From the NCBI GenBank assembly GCA_046350375.1, contig JAXMAO010000004.1:278921-342920 (forward strand): a stretch of DNA of 64,000 nt, given 5' to 3'. The notes under the pieces were generated by a model. The model did not search any database. It was not told where the DNA came from and worked only from the letters and a program-made list of their open reading frames with translations. Source of the stretch: JAXMAO01 sp046350375 (lineage in GTDB: Bacteria > Planctomycetota > Phycisphaerae > UBA1845 > UTPLA1). Below are positions 29,190 to 37,016 of the stretch, piece by piece. How positions within the stretch are numbered: the first letter of the stretch is position 1; each line of letters begins with the position of its first letter. The position numbers were made by a program, and so were the translations under genes.

Positions 29190-31151
29190 TTGACGCCGCA
29201 CGCCAGCCGCCGCACCGCCGAGCCCCGCGCCGCGCTCGACTCCGCCGCCCCGGGCGCGGCCGACGCGCCCGCGTCGCCTCCCGCGATGCCCGGCCTCGAC
29301 CCGCCCGGTGCTCGGCCGCGCAGCTACAGCCGCTGGCGCGCCGCCACGCTGGCCGGCGTCTACGTTCTGATGGCCGCCCACATCGTCCACTGGAAGCTCG
29401 CCGGACGAACGCTCGCGCCGCTCGAACTCAACGAGGTGATGTACACCCTCGAGCTCGGCATTGTGACCGCCGGCTTCCTCTTCATGGCGCTGGCGATGCT
29501 CGCCACGCTCGTCTTCGGACGCTTCTTCTGCTCCTGGGGTTGCCACATCCTCGCGCTCGAAGACCTCTCGGCCTGGGTCCTGCGCCGCCTGCGGATTCGT
29601 CCCAAGCCGGTTCGATCGCGCGTCCTGAAACGGGTCCCCCCGATCGCGCTGTTCTACATGTTCGTCTGGCCGCAGATCGCGCGCCTGCTCGACGGCCGTG
29701 CCGCGCCCGTGCTTCACCTGCGTACCGACGCTCAGGGCTGGGCCTCGTTCCTGACGAGTAACTTCTGGCGCAACCTCCCCAGCCCGGCCGTCACCGCCGT
29801 CACCTTCTTCATCTGCGGCTTCGCAATCGTCTACCTGCTGGGCGCGCGGGCCTTCTGCACCTACGGCTGCCCCTACGGCGCCGCGTTCGCCTTGGCCGAC
29901 CGCATCGCCCCCGGCCGCATCATCGCCCGCGGCGACTGCGCGCAATGCGGCGCCTGCACCGCTGCATGCCAGTCGCACATCCGGGTCCACAAGGAACTGG
30001 AAGCCTTCGGCCGTGTCGTCAGTCCGTCGTGCATGAAAGACCTCGACTGCGTCGCGGCCTGTCCGAACGGCGCCGTCGGGTTCGGGTTCGCCCGCCCGGC
30101 CATCTTCGAGTGGCGTCGCCGCGGCGCGGTCAAGCCGATCCCGTTCGATTTCTCGCCAAGCGAGGACGTGCTCATGGGCGGCGTGTTCCTCGCCGCGCTC
30201 TTCATCTTCCGCGGGCTGTACGACGCCGTGCCGTTCCTGATGACGCTCGCGATCGGCGCCGCGCTCGCCTATGCCGCCGTGCTCAGCCTGCGGCTGAACA
30301 CCCGGCCGAGCGTGCAGTTCCACCACTGGCAGCTGAAACGCGCCGGCCGGCTGACCCGCGCGGGGCGCGCGTTCGCCGGCCTGTCGGTGCTGATGGCGCT
30401 CTTCGTCGGCCACAGCGCGATCATTCGCTACCACGAGGCGGCGGCCGGTCGCGCCCTGCGGCGCGTCGCGGGCCAGGTGGCCGCGCCCGACGCCGACGTC
30501 GCCGCCGCGCTCGGCCATGTCGAATTCTGTCAGCGCTGGGGGCTGCTCCATCCAGCCCACTGGATCGCGGACTCGGCGTTCCTCCATCAGCGCTGCGGCG
30601 AAAGCCTCGCCTCGCGCGGCCTGCCCATGGCGGCCGCTGCGGCGTTTCAGCGCGCCGCGGCCTTGCAGTCGGACTTGTGCGAGCGCGGCCGCCTGCGGGC
30701 CGAGGCCGGTAGCTTGCTGCTGGACGCCGGCGACCTCGATCGCGCGCTCTCGGTTCTGCGGACCGCGGCCGCGGAAGCGCCGCAATCGGCGCACGTCCAG
30801 TACAACCTGGCCGTCGCCTGGTCGGCCGCCGGTCACGACGAGCAGGCCCTTTCGGCGTACGAGCGCACGCTGGCGCTCGACCCGGCCGACGCCGAGGCCC
30901 ACAACAACCTTGGTTTCCTGCTCGCGCGCCGCGGACAGTTGGACGCCGCCGCCGCCCACCTGGTGCGCGCCATCGACCTCAAGACCGATTACGCCGACCC
31001 CTACTTCAACCTGGCCCGCGTTCGCGCCGCCCAAGGCGACCCGATCGAGTCCACACGCCTGTTCGCGGCCGCGGCCCATCGCGACCCGAAGTACCGCGGC
31101 CTGTCGGCCCGCGTTCCGCCCCTCGCGCCGGCGGCAGCGCCCCCGAGATAA
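29190..31151 (+). CDS. NapH/CcoG-like polyferredoxin membrane protein fused to TPR repeats
   Basis: The 653-residue protein starts at TTG 29190, six bases after a perfect AGGAGG. It has several membrane segments (from residue 52), the two juxtamembrane motifs FGRFFCSWGCH and ARAFCTYGCPYGA, and two [4Fe-4S] motifs, CAQCGACTAACQSH and CMKDLDCVAACPN. Further membrane helices follow, then from about residue 440 a periplasmic or cytoplasmic TPR array with GHDEQALSAYERTLALDPADAEAHNNLGFLL. It is probably a redox-active membrane protein in a copper, cytochrome or respiratory assembly. The fusion with TPRs is characteristic of planctomycete homologues as I recall them. Confidence 0.85.
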   Translation: MTPHASRRTAEPRAALDSAAPGAADAPASPPAMPGLDPPGARPRSYSRWRAATLAGVYVLMAAHIVHWKLAGRTLAPLELNEVMYTLELGIVTAGFLFMALAMLATLVFGRFFCSWGCHILALEDLSAWVLRRLRIRPKPVRSRVLKRVPPIALFYMFVWPQIARLLDGRAAPVLHLRTDAQGWASFLTSNFWRNLPSPAVTAVTFFICGFAIVYLLGARAFCTYGCPYGAAFALADRIAPGRIIARGDCAQCGACTAACQSHIRVHKELEAFGRVVSPSCMKDLDCVAACPNGAVGFGFARPAIFEWRRRGAVKPIPFDFSPSEDVLMGGVFLAALFIFRGLYDAVPFLMTLAIGAALAYAAVLSLRLNTRPSVQFHHWQLKRAGRLTRAGRAFAGLSVLMALFVGHSAIIRYHEAAAGRALRRVAGQVAAPDADVAAALGHVEFCQRWGLLHPAHWIADSAFLHQRCGESLASRGLPMAAAAAFQRAAALQSDLCERGRLRAEAGSLLLDAGDLDRALSVLRTAAAEAPQSAHVQYNLAVAWSAAGHDEQALSAYERTLALDPADAEAHNNLGFLLARRGQLDAAAAHLVRAIDLKTDYADPYFNLARVRAAQGDPIESTRLFAAAAHRDPKYRGLSARVPPLAPAAAPPR

Positions 31152-31317
31152 TCAGCAGACCGGCCGCGAATGGACCGCCAGCTTCCGCGCTGGCCAAGAA
31201 TTGCCCGTCGATCCGGTGAATGCGAGAAACGCGGCGCATGCCACGCGCGCCACCGTTCTCTCGCACACTCCGCCGCCGGGTTCCCCGTCAACACAGCCTC
31301 CCCGCCCCGGCCCGTCG

Positions 31318-31713
31318 CTACTTCAGCCGCACCAGCTTTCCTTTTCGCTTCACGATGTTCTTGTAGTCCCACTGGATCGCGACCGCCTTCGACAGCCAGC
31401 GCTTCAGGTCCTTCGCCGAGATCTCATCCGCCGACTCGTACCGCGCCTCGGCCGCCTTGAAGCTGCCCTCGGGCGACAGCCCCGGCTCGTCGAACGACTG
31501 CCCGCTCCAGAACAACAGCCGCACGCAGTCCTTCAGTTTGTCGTAGCCGACGATCGGGTTGCCGTCGATGAACCACACCGGGTGCCGGTGCCAGACCTTG
31601 CTCTCGGCCTTCTTCAGTTGCCGGTCGATCACCGCCGCCAGCGCGTCGCAGATGCGCCGGTCGCCGGCCGACAGGGCCGCGTGATACGCCTCGATCTCCT
31701 TCGGAATCGCCAT
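31318..31713 (-). CDS. DUF1801 domain protein
   Basis: The 131-residue protein starts MAIPKEIEAYHAAL and has the YdhG-like segment VWHRHPVWFIDGNPIVGYDKLKDCVRLLFWSGQSFDEPGL. That segment identifies DUF1801 (iron-chaperone-like YdhG fold, also called DUF1801 YjbR/CyaY-like). Homologues are small cytoplasmic proteins of unknown function. It precedes no obvious partner; the AraC-family gene lies 79 bp upstream on the same strand and may be co-transcribed. Confidence 0.8.
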   Translation of the reverse strand: MAIPKEIEAYHAALSAGDRRICDALAAVIDRQLKKAESKVWHRHPVWFIDGNPIVGYDKLKDCVRLLFWSGQSFDEPGLSPEGSFKAAEARYESADEISAKDLKRWLSKAVAIQWDYKNIVKRKGKLVRLK

Positions 31714-31792
31714 GCCCGTCCATCCCTTCCGCGGCTTCGCGTCGCCGCGCATCCTGCCGGTCGCAGCCCGGGCGCCCGGTCGTCCCGCAGCC

Positions 31793-32716
31793 CTATCCGC
31801 GCCGCACCGGCAACTGCACCCGCAGCTCAAAGTGCTCCACGCCGTGCGCGAACGGCCGGCCGATCCACGCCTCGAAACACGGCTGATCGTCCGGCACATA
31901 TCCGCTCCGCGGCAGCCACGTGCCATACAGCCACTGCAGCGCCCGCAGCTCCAGCGCGATCGGCCCGCGCACCTCCACCTCGGCCACCACCATCGCCGGA
32001 AAGCGATATCGCCCGACCGCGCCGCGTGCCGAAAAACCCTCGGCCGTCACCGCCACGTGATATCGACACTGTTCCAGCGGCACGATCTCCGGATTTTCCC
32101 ACTGATAGCCCAGCCACTGTCCCGACGCCAGCCCGCGCCGCTCGGCCCACGCCACCAGATGCGCCGCCGCCCGCGTCACCGCGTCGCTCTGATACGGGTC
32201 GTGCACGCGCACGTACGCCACCGTCCGCGCCGGCAGCTCGCGAATCCGCGCCCGGAAGCCGTCGGCGCCGTCGCCAGCCGGCAGCCCGGCCAGGTGCATC
32301 CGCGCCGCCGCCTCGTCCAGCGACGCCCGCAGCCGCGACCGGTTCGCGTCGCGCCACCGGCCCACGTCGAATCGGCTCGGCGACAGGCCATACCGCTGCC
32401 GGAAGCAGCGCGAAAAATCGGACGACGACGAGAAGCCGCACGCCAGGCCAATCTGCGTCAGCGACCGCCGCGGTGGCAGCGCCATCATCGTCAGCGCTCG
32501 CTCCAGCCGCAGCCGCTTCACGAATTCGGCCACCGTCTCACCCACCAGCGCCTGAAACACGCGATGAAAGTGAAACGCCGACAGGTCGGCCGCCCGCGCC
32601 ACGGCCACCAGGCGCAGCGGCTCTGCCAGGTGCCCGACGATGTGATCGATCGCCAGGTTCACCCGCTCGACATACCGCCGCCGGGACGCCAGGCGCGTAT
32701 TCGTCGCGTTTCGCAA
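31793..32716 (-). CDS. AraC family regulator with GyrI-like effector domain
   Basis: The 307-residue protein has an N-terminal AraC double helix-turn-helix (residues about 15-115: LSAFHFHRVFQALVGETVAEFVKRLRLERA and IGLACGFSSSSDFSRCFRQRYGLSPS). The C-terminal half is a GyrI-like small-molecule-binding fold (RELPARTVAYVRVHDPYQSDA and onward). This is the order seen in Rob and BmrR-like regulators responding to amphipathic compounds. The start is TTG 32716; it is weakly supported. It is divergent from a VOC-family gene, 90 bp away, which is its likely target. Confidence 0.85.
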   Translation of the reverse strand: MRNATNTRLASRRRYVERVNLAIDHIVGHLAEPLRLVAVARAADLSAFHFHRVFQALVGETVAEFVKRLRLERALTMMALPPRRSLTQIGLACGFSSSSDFSRCFRQRYGLSPSRFDVGRWRDANRSRLRASLDEAAARMHLAGLPAGDGADGFRARIRELPARTVAYVRVHDPYQSDAVTRAAAHLVAWAERRGLASGQWLGYQWENPEIVPLEQCRYHVAVTAEGFSARGAVGRYRFPAMVVAEVEVRGPIALELRALQWLYGTWLPRSGYVPDDQPCFEAWIGRPFAHGVEHFELRVQLPVRRG

Positions 32717-32806
32717 GATTTGGTAAGACCTCCGTCCGGCCGGCTCGTACTATACGTCCAGCTGCCCGGCGTCGCCCGGGCCGGACTCGTCGTCACAGGA
32801 GAAGGC

Positions 32807-33292
32807 ATGACTCGCCTGGTCGTTTCGATGCTGATCGGATTCCTCGGCGCCTCGGCGTGGATGCAGGGGGCCAAGTCGGGCCGCCAATCGGCCACCGGAG
32901 ATGTACCCATGCGGCTCGGCAATTTCTCGGTCAGTCTCACCGTCAAGGACATTGCGGCGTCGCGCGCGTTCTACGAAAAACTCGGCTTCAAGGTCATCGC
33001 CGGACATCCGCCGCGCTACCTCATCCTTCAGAACGAAAGCAGCACCCTCGGCCTCTTCCAGGGCATGTTCGACAAGAACGTCCTCACCTACAACCCCGGC
33101 TGGGATCGCAACTGCAAGACGCTGGCGGACTTCGACGACGTCCGCGATCTGCAGCGCATCCTCCTCAGCCGCGGCCTGACGCTCACCACCAAGGCCGATG
33201 ACGCCTCCACCGGCCCGGCCAGCTTCACCCTGTCCGACCCCGACGGCAACCAGATTCTCGTCGACCAGCACGTCCCGCGCCCGCAGAAGTAG
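32807..33292 (+). CDS. VOC family (glyoxalase-fold) protein
   Basis: The 161-residue protein has a hydrophobic N-terminus (VVSMLIGFLGASAWM) and then a VOC fold: FSVSLTVKDIAASRAFYEKLGFKVIA, LFQGMFDKN and FTLSDPDGNQILVDQH. These are typical of glyoxalase/bleomycin-resistance proteins, with metal-ligand positions partly visible. An alternative start at Met35 (MRLGNFSVSL) would give a soluble 127-residue cytoplasmic form and is plausible. It diverges from the AraC-GyrI regulator gene, which suggests a response to small toxic compounds. Confidence 0.8.
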   Translation: MTRLVVSMLIGFLGASAWMQGAKSGRQSATGDVPMRLGNFSVSLTVKDIAASRAFYEKLGFKVIAGHPPRYLILQNESSTLGLFQGMFDKNVLTYNPGWDRNCKTLADFDDVRDLQRILLSRGLTLTTKADDASTGPASFTLSDPDGNQILVDQHVPRPQK

Positions 33293-33316
33293 TCCGCGGC
33301 GCCGTACGAGAACTCG

Positions 33317-34096
33317 ATGCCCGCAGAGTTGCCAGCCATCCTGCGTTGGACCGTCCCCGGCCGAGCGCTCGTCTTCACGCTCGCCGCCGGATCCATCGCC
33401 TGCCTGCTGGGCGAGATGTACGGCCTGTGCGACATGCGGCGGCTCTTTTTCTTCATGCTTCTCCCGGCGACCGGCCTGCTCTACGGCATCGCGCTGCTCG
33501 ACCGCGGCCGCGGCGACGGCCGCCTCTGGCGCGGCGTCGCGATCGGCACGCTCGCCGGACTCGCCGGCGCGGTCGCCTACGATCTCTTCCGCCTGCCGTT
33601 TGTCTTTTCCGACGCCTGGGGATTGCGCGGCTGGGGGATTCATCAGATGCCGCTCTTCAAGGTGTTCCCGCGCTTCGGCGCGCTGATCCTCGGGCAGCCG
33701 ATCGAGCAGGGCGTGTCTCCAGGCCGGCCGGGCAGCGCCTGGGGGGCCGGCTTCTCGCTCGCCGCGCAACTGCTCGGCTGGCTCTATCACTTCTCCAACG
33801 GCGCCACCTTCGGCGTGATGTTCGCAGCGCTCCGCGCCGGCTCGACCGAGCCCGCCGCGCCGCCGCAGAAGCGCGGCGCCACCCTCGCCTGGGCCGTTCT
33901 CATGGCGGTCGCGATTGAACTCTGCCTGCTGGCGTCGCCCTACGCGCAGTACTTCAGCATTCCGCAGACAACTCGCTTTGTCGTCGTGACGCTTCTGGCG
34001 CACCTGGTCTTCGGACTGGCCTTGGGAGGCTGGTATGCGACTCATGTCCGCCGCTGGCCGCTGAGAATTGCCACCGCCCGGCCGGCCGCCTCCTGA
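33317..34096 (+). CDS. Multi-span membrane protein of unknown function
   Basis: The 259-residue product has about seven predicted hydrophobic segments, for example VFTLAAGSIACLLG, LFFFMLLPATGLLYGIALL, GVAIGTLAGLAGAVAYDLF, LAWAVLMAVAIELCLLA and FVVVTLLAHLVFGLALGG. Charged loops are short. It follows the VOC gene by 24 bp in the same direction and may be co-expressed. I do not recognise the family. Confidence 0.6.
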   Translation: MPAELPAILRWTVPGRALVFTLAAGSIACLLGEMYGLCDMRRLFFFMLLPATGLLYGIALLDRGRGDGRLWRGVAIGTLAGLAGAVAYDLFRLPFVFSDAWGLRGWGIHQMPLFKVFPRFGALILGQPIEQGVSPGRPGSAWGAGFSLAAQLLGWLYHFSNGATFGVMFAALRAGSTEPAAPPQKRGATLAWAVLMAVAIELCLLASPYAQYFSIPQTTRFVVVTLLAHLVFGLALGGWYATHVRRWPLRIATARPAAS

Positions 34097-34232
34097 TGGG
34101 GCTGCTCGAGCACGGCACGGCCGACCGTCTTGCTCGACCCGGGCGGGCCCGGCTGCGGCGCGCCTGAAACCGCGTGCCGGCCCATCTCGACTGGCCGGCT
34201 ACGCGATCGCACCAGATGCGTGGGACTGTGCC

Positions 34233-34274
34233 AAAAAAAGAAGCGTCCCGCGGCACGTGTCGCACTGCGGGACG
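34233..34274 (-). terminator. Rho-independent terminator of the first PEP-CTERM gene
   Basis: An 8-bp GC stem (CGTCCCGC at 34244-34251 pairing with GCGGGACG at 34267-34274) is followed, in minus-strand reading, by a run of seven Ts (the As at 34233-34239). It lies about 80 bp past the stop of the minus-strand PEP-CTERM gene. Confidence 0.8.
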
Positions 34275-34352
34275 CCGGGACGCCGATTCAATTGTCTGCC
34301 CGCTGGAGGCTCGCGTGCAGGCGCGCGCGCCCGATCGGACAGTCAGCGGCGC

Positions 34353-35165
34353 CTACGATCGCCGGCCGCGCCGCAACAGCGGCAGCCCCAGCGCCAGCAA
34401 TGCAACGGTCGCCGGCTCCGGAACGCCGCGGAGCAGGAACAGGTAGTCGCGAATTTGGTCGCCGTTGGGCTGATCGACCGCCGGCTCCAGCCAGCCCGCC
34501 GCGCCCAGGTAGTCCCACTGCGGACCGGCAAACGCCGGGTCGGTCAGCCGCTCGCGATACTGGATGTGGAACGTGTCGGCCACCGGCGCGCCGTCGCCGC
34601 CGGGGCGCTCGTCGAGCAGCGTCGGGCCGTCATAGATCGCCGCGCCCACGAACGCCGGCGTCAACGCCAGGTCGTGCAGTGCAAAGGTGATCATGCCGCC
34701 GCCCAGCCCGGCCGCGAACAGGTCCGAAAGCATGTTGAAGTAGGGCACCGGCGATCCGCCGCCGAACGTGCCGGTGCGGCCGATCAGCCGGAAGGTCGCA
34801 TCCATGTTCCAGCGCTGGTCGAGCGGATCGATGCCCGAGCCGGCCGCATAGCCGACCGAAACGCCGTCGCTGCTCTGAAGGTGCGCCACGGTGCCGTGCA
34901 GCCGGGCGTAGATGGTGCTCTGGTCCGGCGGTGCGTCCGGCGTGAAGAAGTCCATCGTCACGTTCTCAAACGAGAAGGTGTGCACGACGTAGTTGTTATC
35001 GAGCCGCAGGCCGTAGTCGCGGCTGTCGAACTGCAGCAGGTCCGAGCTCTGATCGCCATTGGGGTGATCGATCGCCTGCACGCTGTACAGCAGCGACGCC
35101 TGGGCCTGCGCGGCCAGAGCGAACGCAATCCCCAACCCCAAACCGAGCGCGCGGAATCTCCGCAT
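34353..35165 (-). CDS. PEP-CTERM sorting domain protein, paralogue 1
   Basis: The 270-residue protein begins MRRFRALGLGLGIAFALAAQAQA, a signal peptide. It ends with VPEPATVALLALGLPLLRRGRRS, the tripartite PEP-CTERM signal (VPEP, hydrophobic helix, Arg tail) processed by an exosortase. The mature domain includes SRDYGLRLD, MDFFTPDAPPDQSTIYARLHGTVAHLQSS and a PQWDYLGAAGWLEPA segment. The neighbouring gene is a close tandem paralogue, and the promoter and terminator context is duplicated. It is probably secreted into or anchored at the extracellular matrix. No exosortase is in the window. Confidence 0.9.
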   Translation of the reverse strand: MRRFRALGLGLGIAFALAAQAQASLLYSVQAIDHPNGDQSSDLLQFDSRDYGLRLDNNYVVHTFSFENVTMDFFTPDAPPDQSTIYARLHGTVAHLQSSDGVSVGYAAGSGIDPLDQRWNMDATFRLIGRTGTFGGGSPVPYFNMLSDLFAAGLGGGMITFALHDLALTPAFVGAAIYDGPTLLDERPGGDGAPVADTFHIQYRERLTDPAFAGPQWDYLGAAGWLEPAVDQPNGDQIRDYLFLLRGVPEPATVALLALGLPLLRRGRRS

Positions 35166-35353
35166 GACTCTTCTCCCTCTGAACAACCTTCCGGTCATCC
35201 GATGTTCGTTGGCTGCGGCCCACGCCGAGCCGCAGTCTTCACCGTGCCCTGTCGCTCTGCCGGCCGAAACATGCGCCGGCGCCTGCGAGGGACGCGGCCT
35301 TCGGACGAAGGGACAAGATGTGTTTGCCCAGTCCGCGAATCCGCCGTCATCCG

Positions 35354-35381
35354 ACTATTCCCCCGAAAAACGCGAAGTCAA
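35354..35381 (-). promoter_or_regulatory. Promoter of PEP-CTERM paralogue 1
   Basis: On the minus strand TTGACT, a 16-base spacer and AATAGT form a sigma-70-like pair. The same pair with a 17-base spacer stands at the same distance (about 190 bp) before the second paralogue. The leader in between shares a GATGTGTTTGCC-like block near 35317-35328 (plus-strand reading). Confidence 0.6.
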
Positions 35382-35510
35382 ATTCGGGTCGACAATTCGG
35401 CGACCGCTCGCAGGTTGGATCGGCTGTCGGCCGGCTTCACTGAAGTTGTCGCGCGGCCGGGCGCCGATTTCAGCCCCGCGCGCACGCTTCATTTCGGACG
35501 TGGCATGGCA

Positions 35511-35548
35511 AATAAGAAAGCCCCGCGACGCATCACGCCGCGGGGCTT
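35511..35548 (-). terminator. Rho-independent terminator of the second PEP-CTERM gene
   Basis: The 10-bp stem AAGCCCCGCG (35518-35527) pairs with CGCGGGGCTT (35539-35548). In minus-strand reading it is followed by a T-rich tail (CTTTCTTATTT). It lies about 70 bp after the stop of the minus-strand paralogue 2 and upstream of paralogue 1. Confidence 0.75.
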
Positions 35549-35615
35549 CTTGAGGTCTCACGCGTCCGCTGGCCGCTGGTTGCGCGGCCCGCGGTCGTGG
35601 CTCGGACGTGTGCGG

Positions 35616-36428
35616 CTACTTCCGCCGCCGGCCCGGCCACAGAATCGGCAGACCCATCGCCAGCAGGCCCAGCGTGGCCGGCTCGGGGACGCCACCGAGG
35701 TAGAACAGGTAATCGCGCGTCTTGGTGCCGTTCGGCTGATCCTGGGCCGGCTCGAGCCAGCCCGCCGCGGCAATCACGTTCCACTGCGAGCCGCTGAACG
35801 CCGGATCGGTCAGCCGGTCGCGGTACGAGAGGATGAACGCATCGGCGCTCGGGCTGGCATCGCTGCCCGGCCGCTCGTCAAAGACCGTCGGGCCGCCGTA
35901 GATCTTCGTGCCGCCGAAATTCGGCGTCAGCGTCAGGTCATGCAGCGCGAAGCGAATCGAGCTGCTGCTGATGCCGGCATTCTTGAGATCCAGCAGCATG
36001 TTCGGATAGGGAACCGACGCGCCGCCGCCGAACGTGCCCGTGCGGCTGATGACGCGGAAGGTGGCCTCGAGGTTCCAGCGCTGATCGAGCGCGTCCAGGC
36101 CCGAGCTGCCCGAGTAGCCCAGGATGACGCCGTTGCTGCTCTGCAGGTGGGCGATCGTGCCGTGCAGCCGCGCATAAACCGTGCCCTGATTGGGCGCGGC
36201 GTCCGGCGTGAAGAAATCCATCTTTACATCGACGAACGCGAATGTCTGAGTACTGCCGTCATCGAGCCGCAGACCGTAGTCGCGACTGTCGACCGCGAGC
36301 GGGTTGGCGCTGACTTCACCATTCGGATGGCTGAAGGCCGGAACGCTGTAGAGCAGGCCGGCCTGCGCCTGGGCCGCCATGCCGACAACGATCGAAAGTC
36401 CCAGACCGAGCGCGCGGAATCTCCGCAT
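35616..36428 (-). CDS. PEP-CTERM sorting domain protein, paralogue 2
   Basis: The 270-residue protein has the same length and order as paralogue 1. It has a signal peptide MRRFRALGLGLSIVVGMAAQ, a mature domain with SRDYGLRLDDG, MDFFTPDAAPNQGTVYARL and WNVIAAAGWLEPAQ, and the C-terminal VPEPATLGLLAMGLPILWPGRRRK PEP-CTERM signal. The two copies are strongly alike over their whole length, including the unusual RTGTFGGG and FDERPG segments, so they arose by tandem duplication. The ribosome-binding site GGAGGAG precedes the ATG. Confidence 0.9.
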   Translation of the reverse strand: MRRFRALGLGLSIVVGMAAQAQAGLLYSVPAFSHPNGEVSANPLAVDSRDYGLRLDDGSTQTFAFVDVKMDFFTPDAAPNQGTVYARLHGTIAHLQSSNGVILGYSGSSGLDALDQRWNLEATFRVISRTGTFGGGASVPYPNMLLDLKNAGISSSSIRFALHDLTLTPNFGGTKIYGGPTVFDERPGSDASPSADAFILSYRDRLTDPAFSGSQWNVIAAAGWLEPAQDQPNGTKTRDYLFYLGGVPEPATLGLLAMGLPILWPGRRRK

Positions 36429-36618
36429 GATTCTCCTCCGTGGGAAAACCGTTCCCGAACACCCAAGACCGCTGGACCACCGGACACACGGACCGGTGGG
36501 TGCACCGCCTCCGATCGCACGAGCGATCGGTTTCCCCCCACACGACGGTGCTACAGACGAGGAAGTCTTCGCTCAGGGCAGGATGTGTCTGCCGAGCCCG
36601 CTTCCCTCACGCCAGCCA

Positions 36619-36647
36619 ACTATTCAATTCGCGAGCAGTGAAGTCAA
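36619..36647 (-). promoter_or_regulatory. Promoter of PEP-CTERM paralogue 2
   Basis: The minus strand shows TTGACT, a 17-base spacer and AATAGT about 190 bp before the start. It matches the promoter of paralogue 1 and the shared GATGTGTCTGCC block of the leader (about 36582-36593). Confidence 0.6.
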
Positions 36648-36728
36648 CTTTTTGCGGGAAAATCTTCGGATAAAGCGTAATCAGAATTGCCGTGAGAAGT
36701 TGCGCGCAAACCCCCGAATATCAGCCGC

Positions 36729-36956
36729 CTACAACGCCCGAAAAATCCGCGTCCGCACGCCGTCGCTGCTCACCACCGCCCGCGCCGTCGCGCCGCATCT
36801 CGGACACCGCGCCACGTATTCCCGAGTCTCCGGCCGCCGATAGACTCGGACGTAACATCCGCAGCACGCGAAGTGTACGCCGATCCACGGACGCCGCCGT
36901 GCCGCCGCCACCGCCTCGGTCGATGCCCCGTCATTATCCGGCCGATCGGGTTCCAC
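36729..36956 (-). CDS. Small zinc-ribbon protein
   Basis: The 75-residue product starts at GTG 36956. It contains CCGCYVRVYRRPE and RCPRCGATARAVVSSDGVRTRIFRA, a four-cysteine ribbon (CxxC-like pairs). Such proteins may bind nucleic acid or protein. I recall similar short ribbons in planctomycetes, but no function is established. It follows the M16 protease gene by 60 bp on the same strand. Confidence 0.6.
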   Translation of the reverse strand: MEPDRPDNDGASTEAVAAARRRPWIGVHFACCGCYVRVYRRPETREYVARCPRCGATARAVVSSDGVRTRIFRAL

Positions 36957-37016
36957 GCTTCACATATCGGCCAGTCGGCCCGCGCCCGTTGCCACTCTCT
37001 GCCGCGGATTCGCGCC

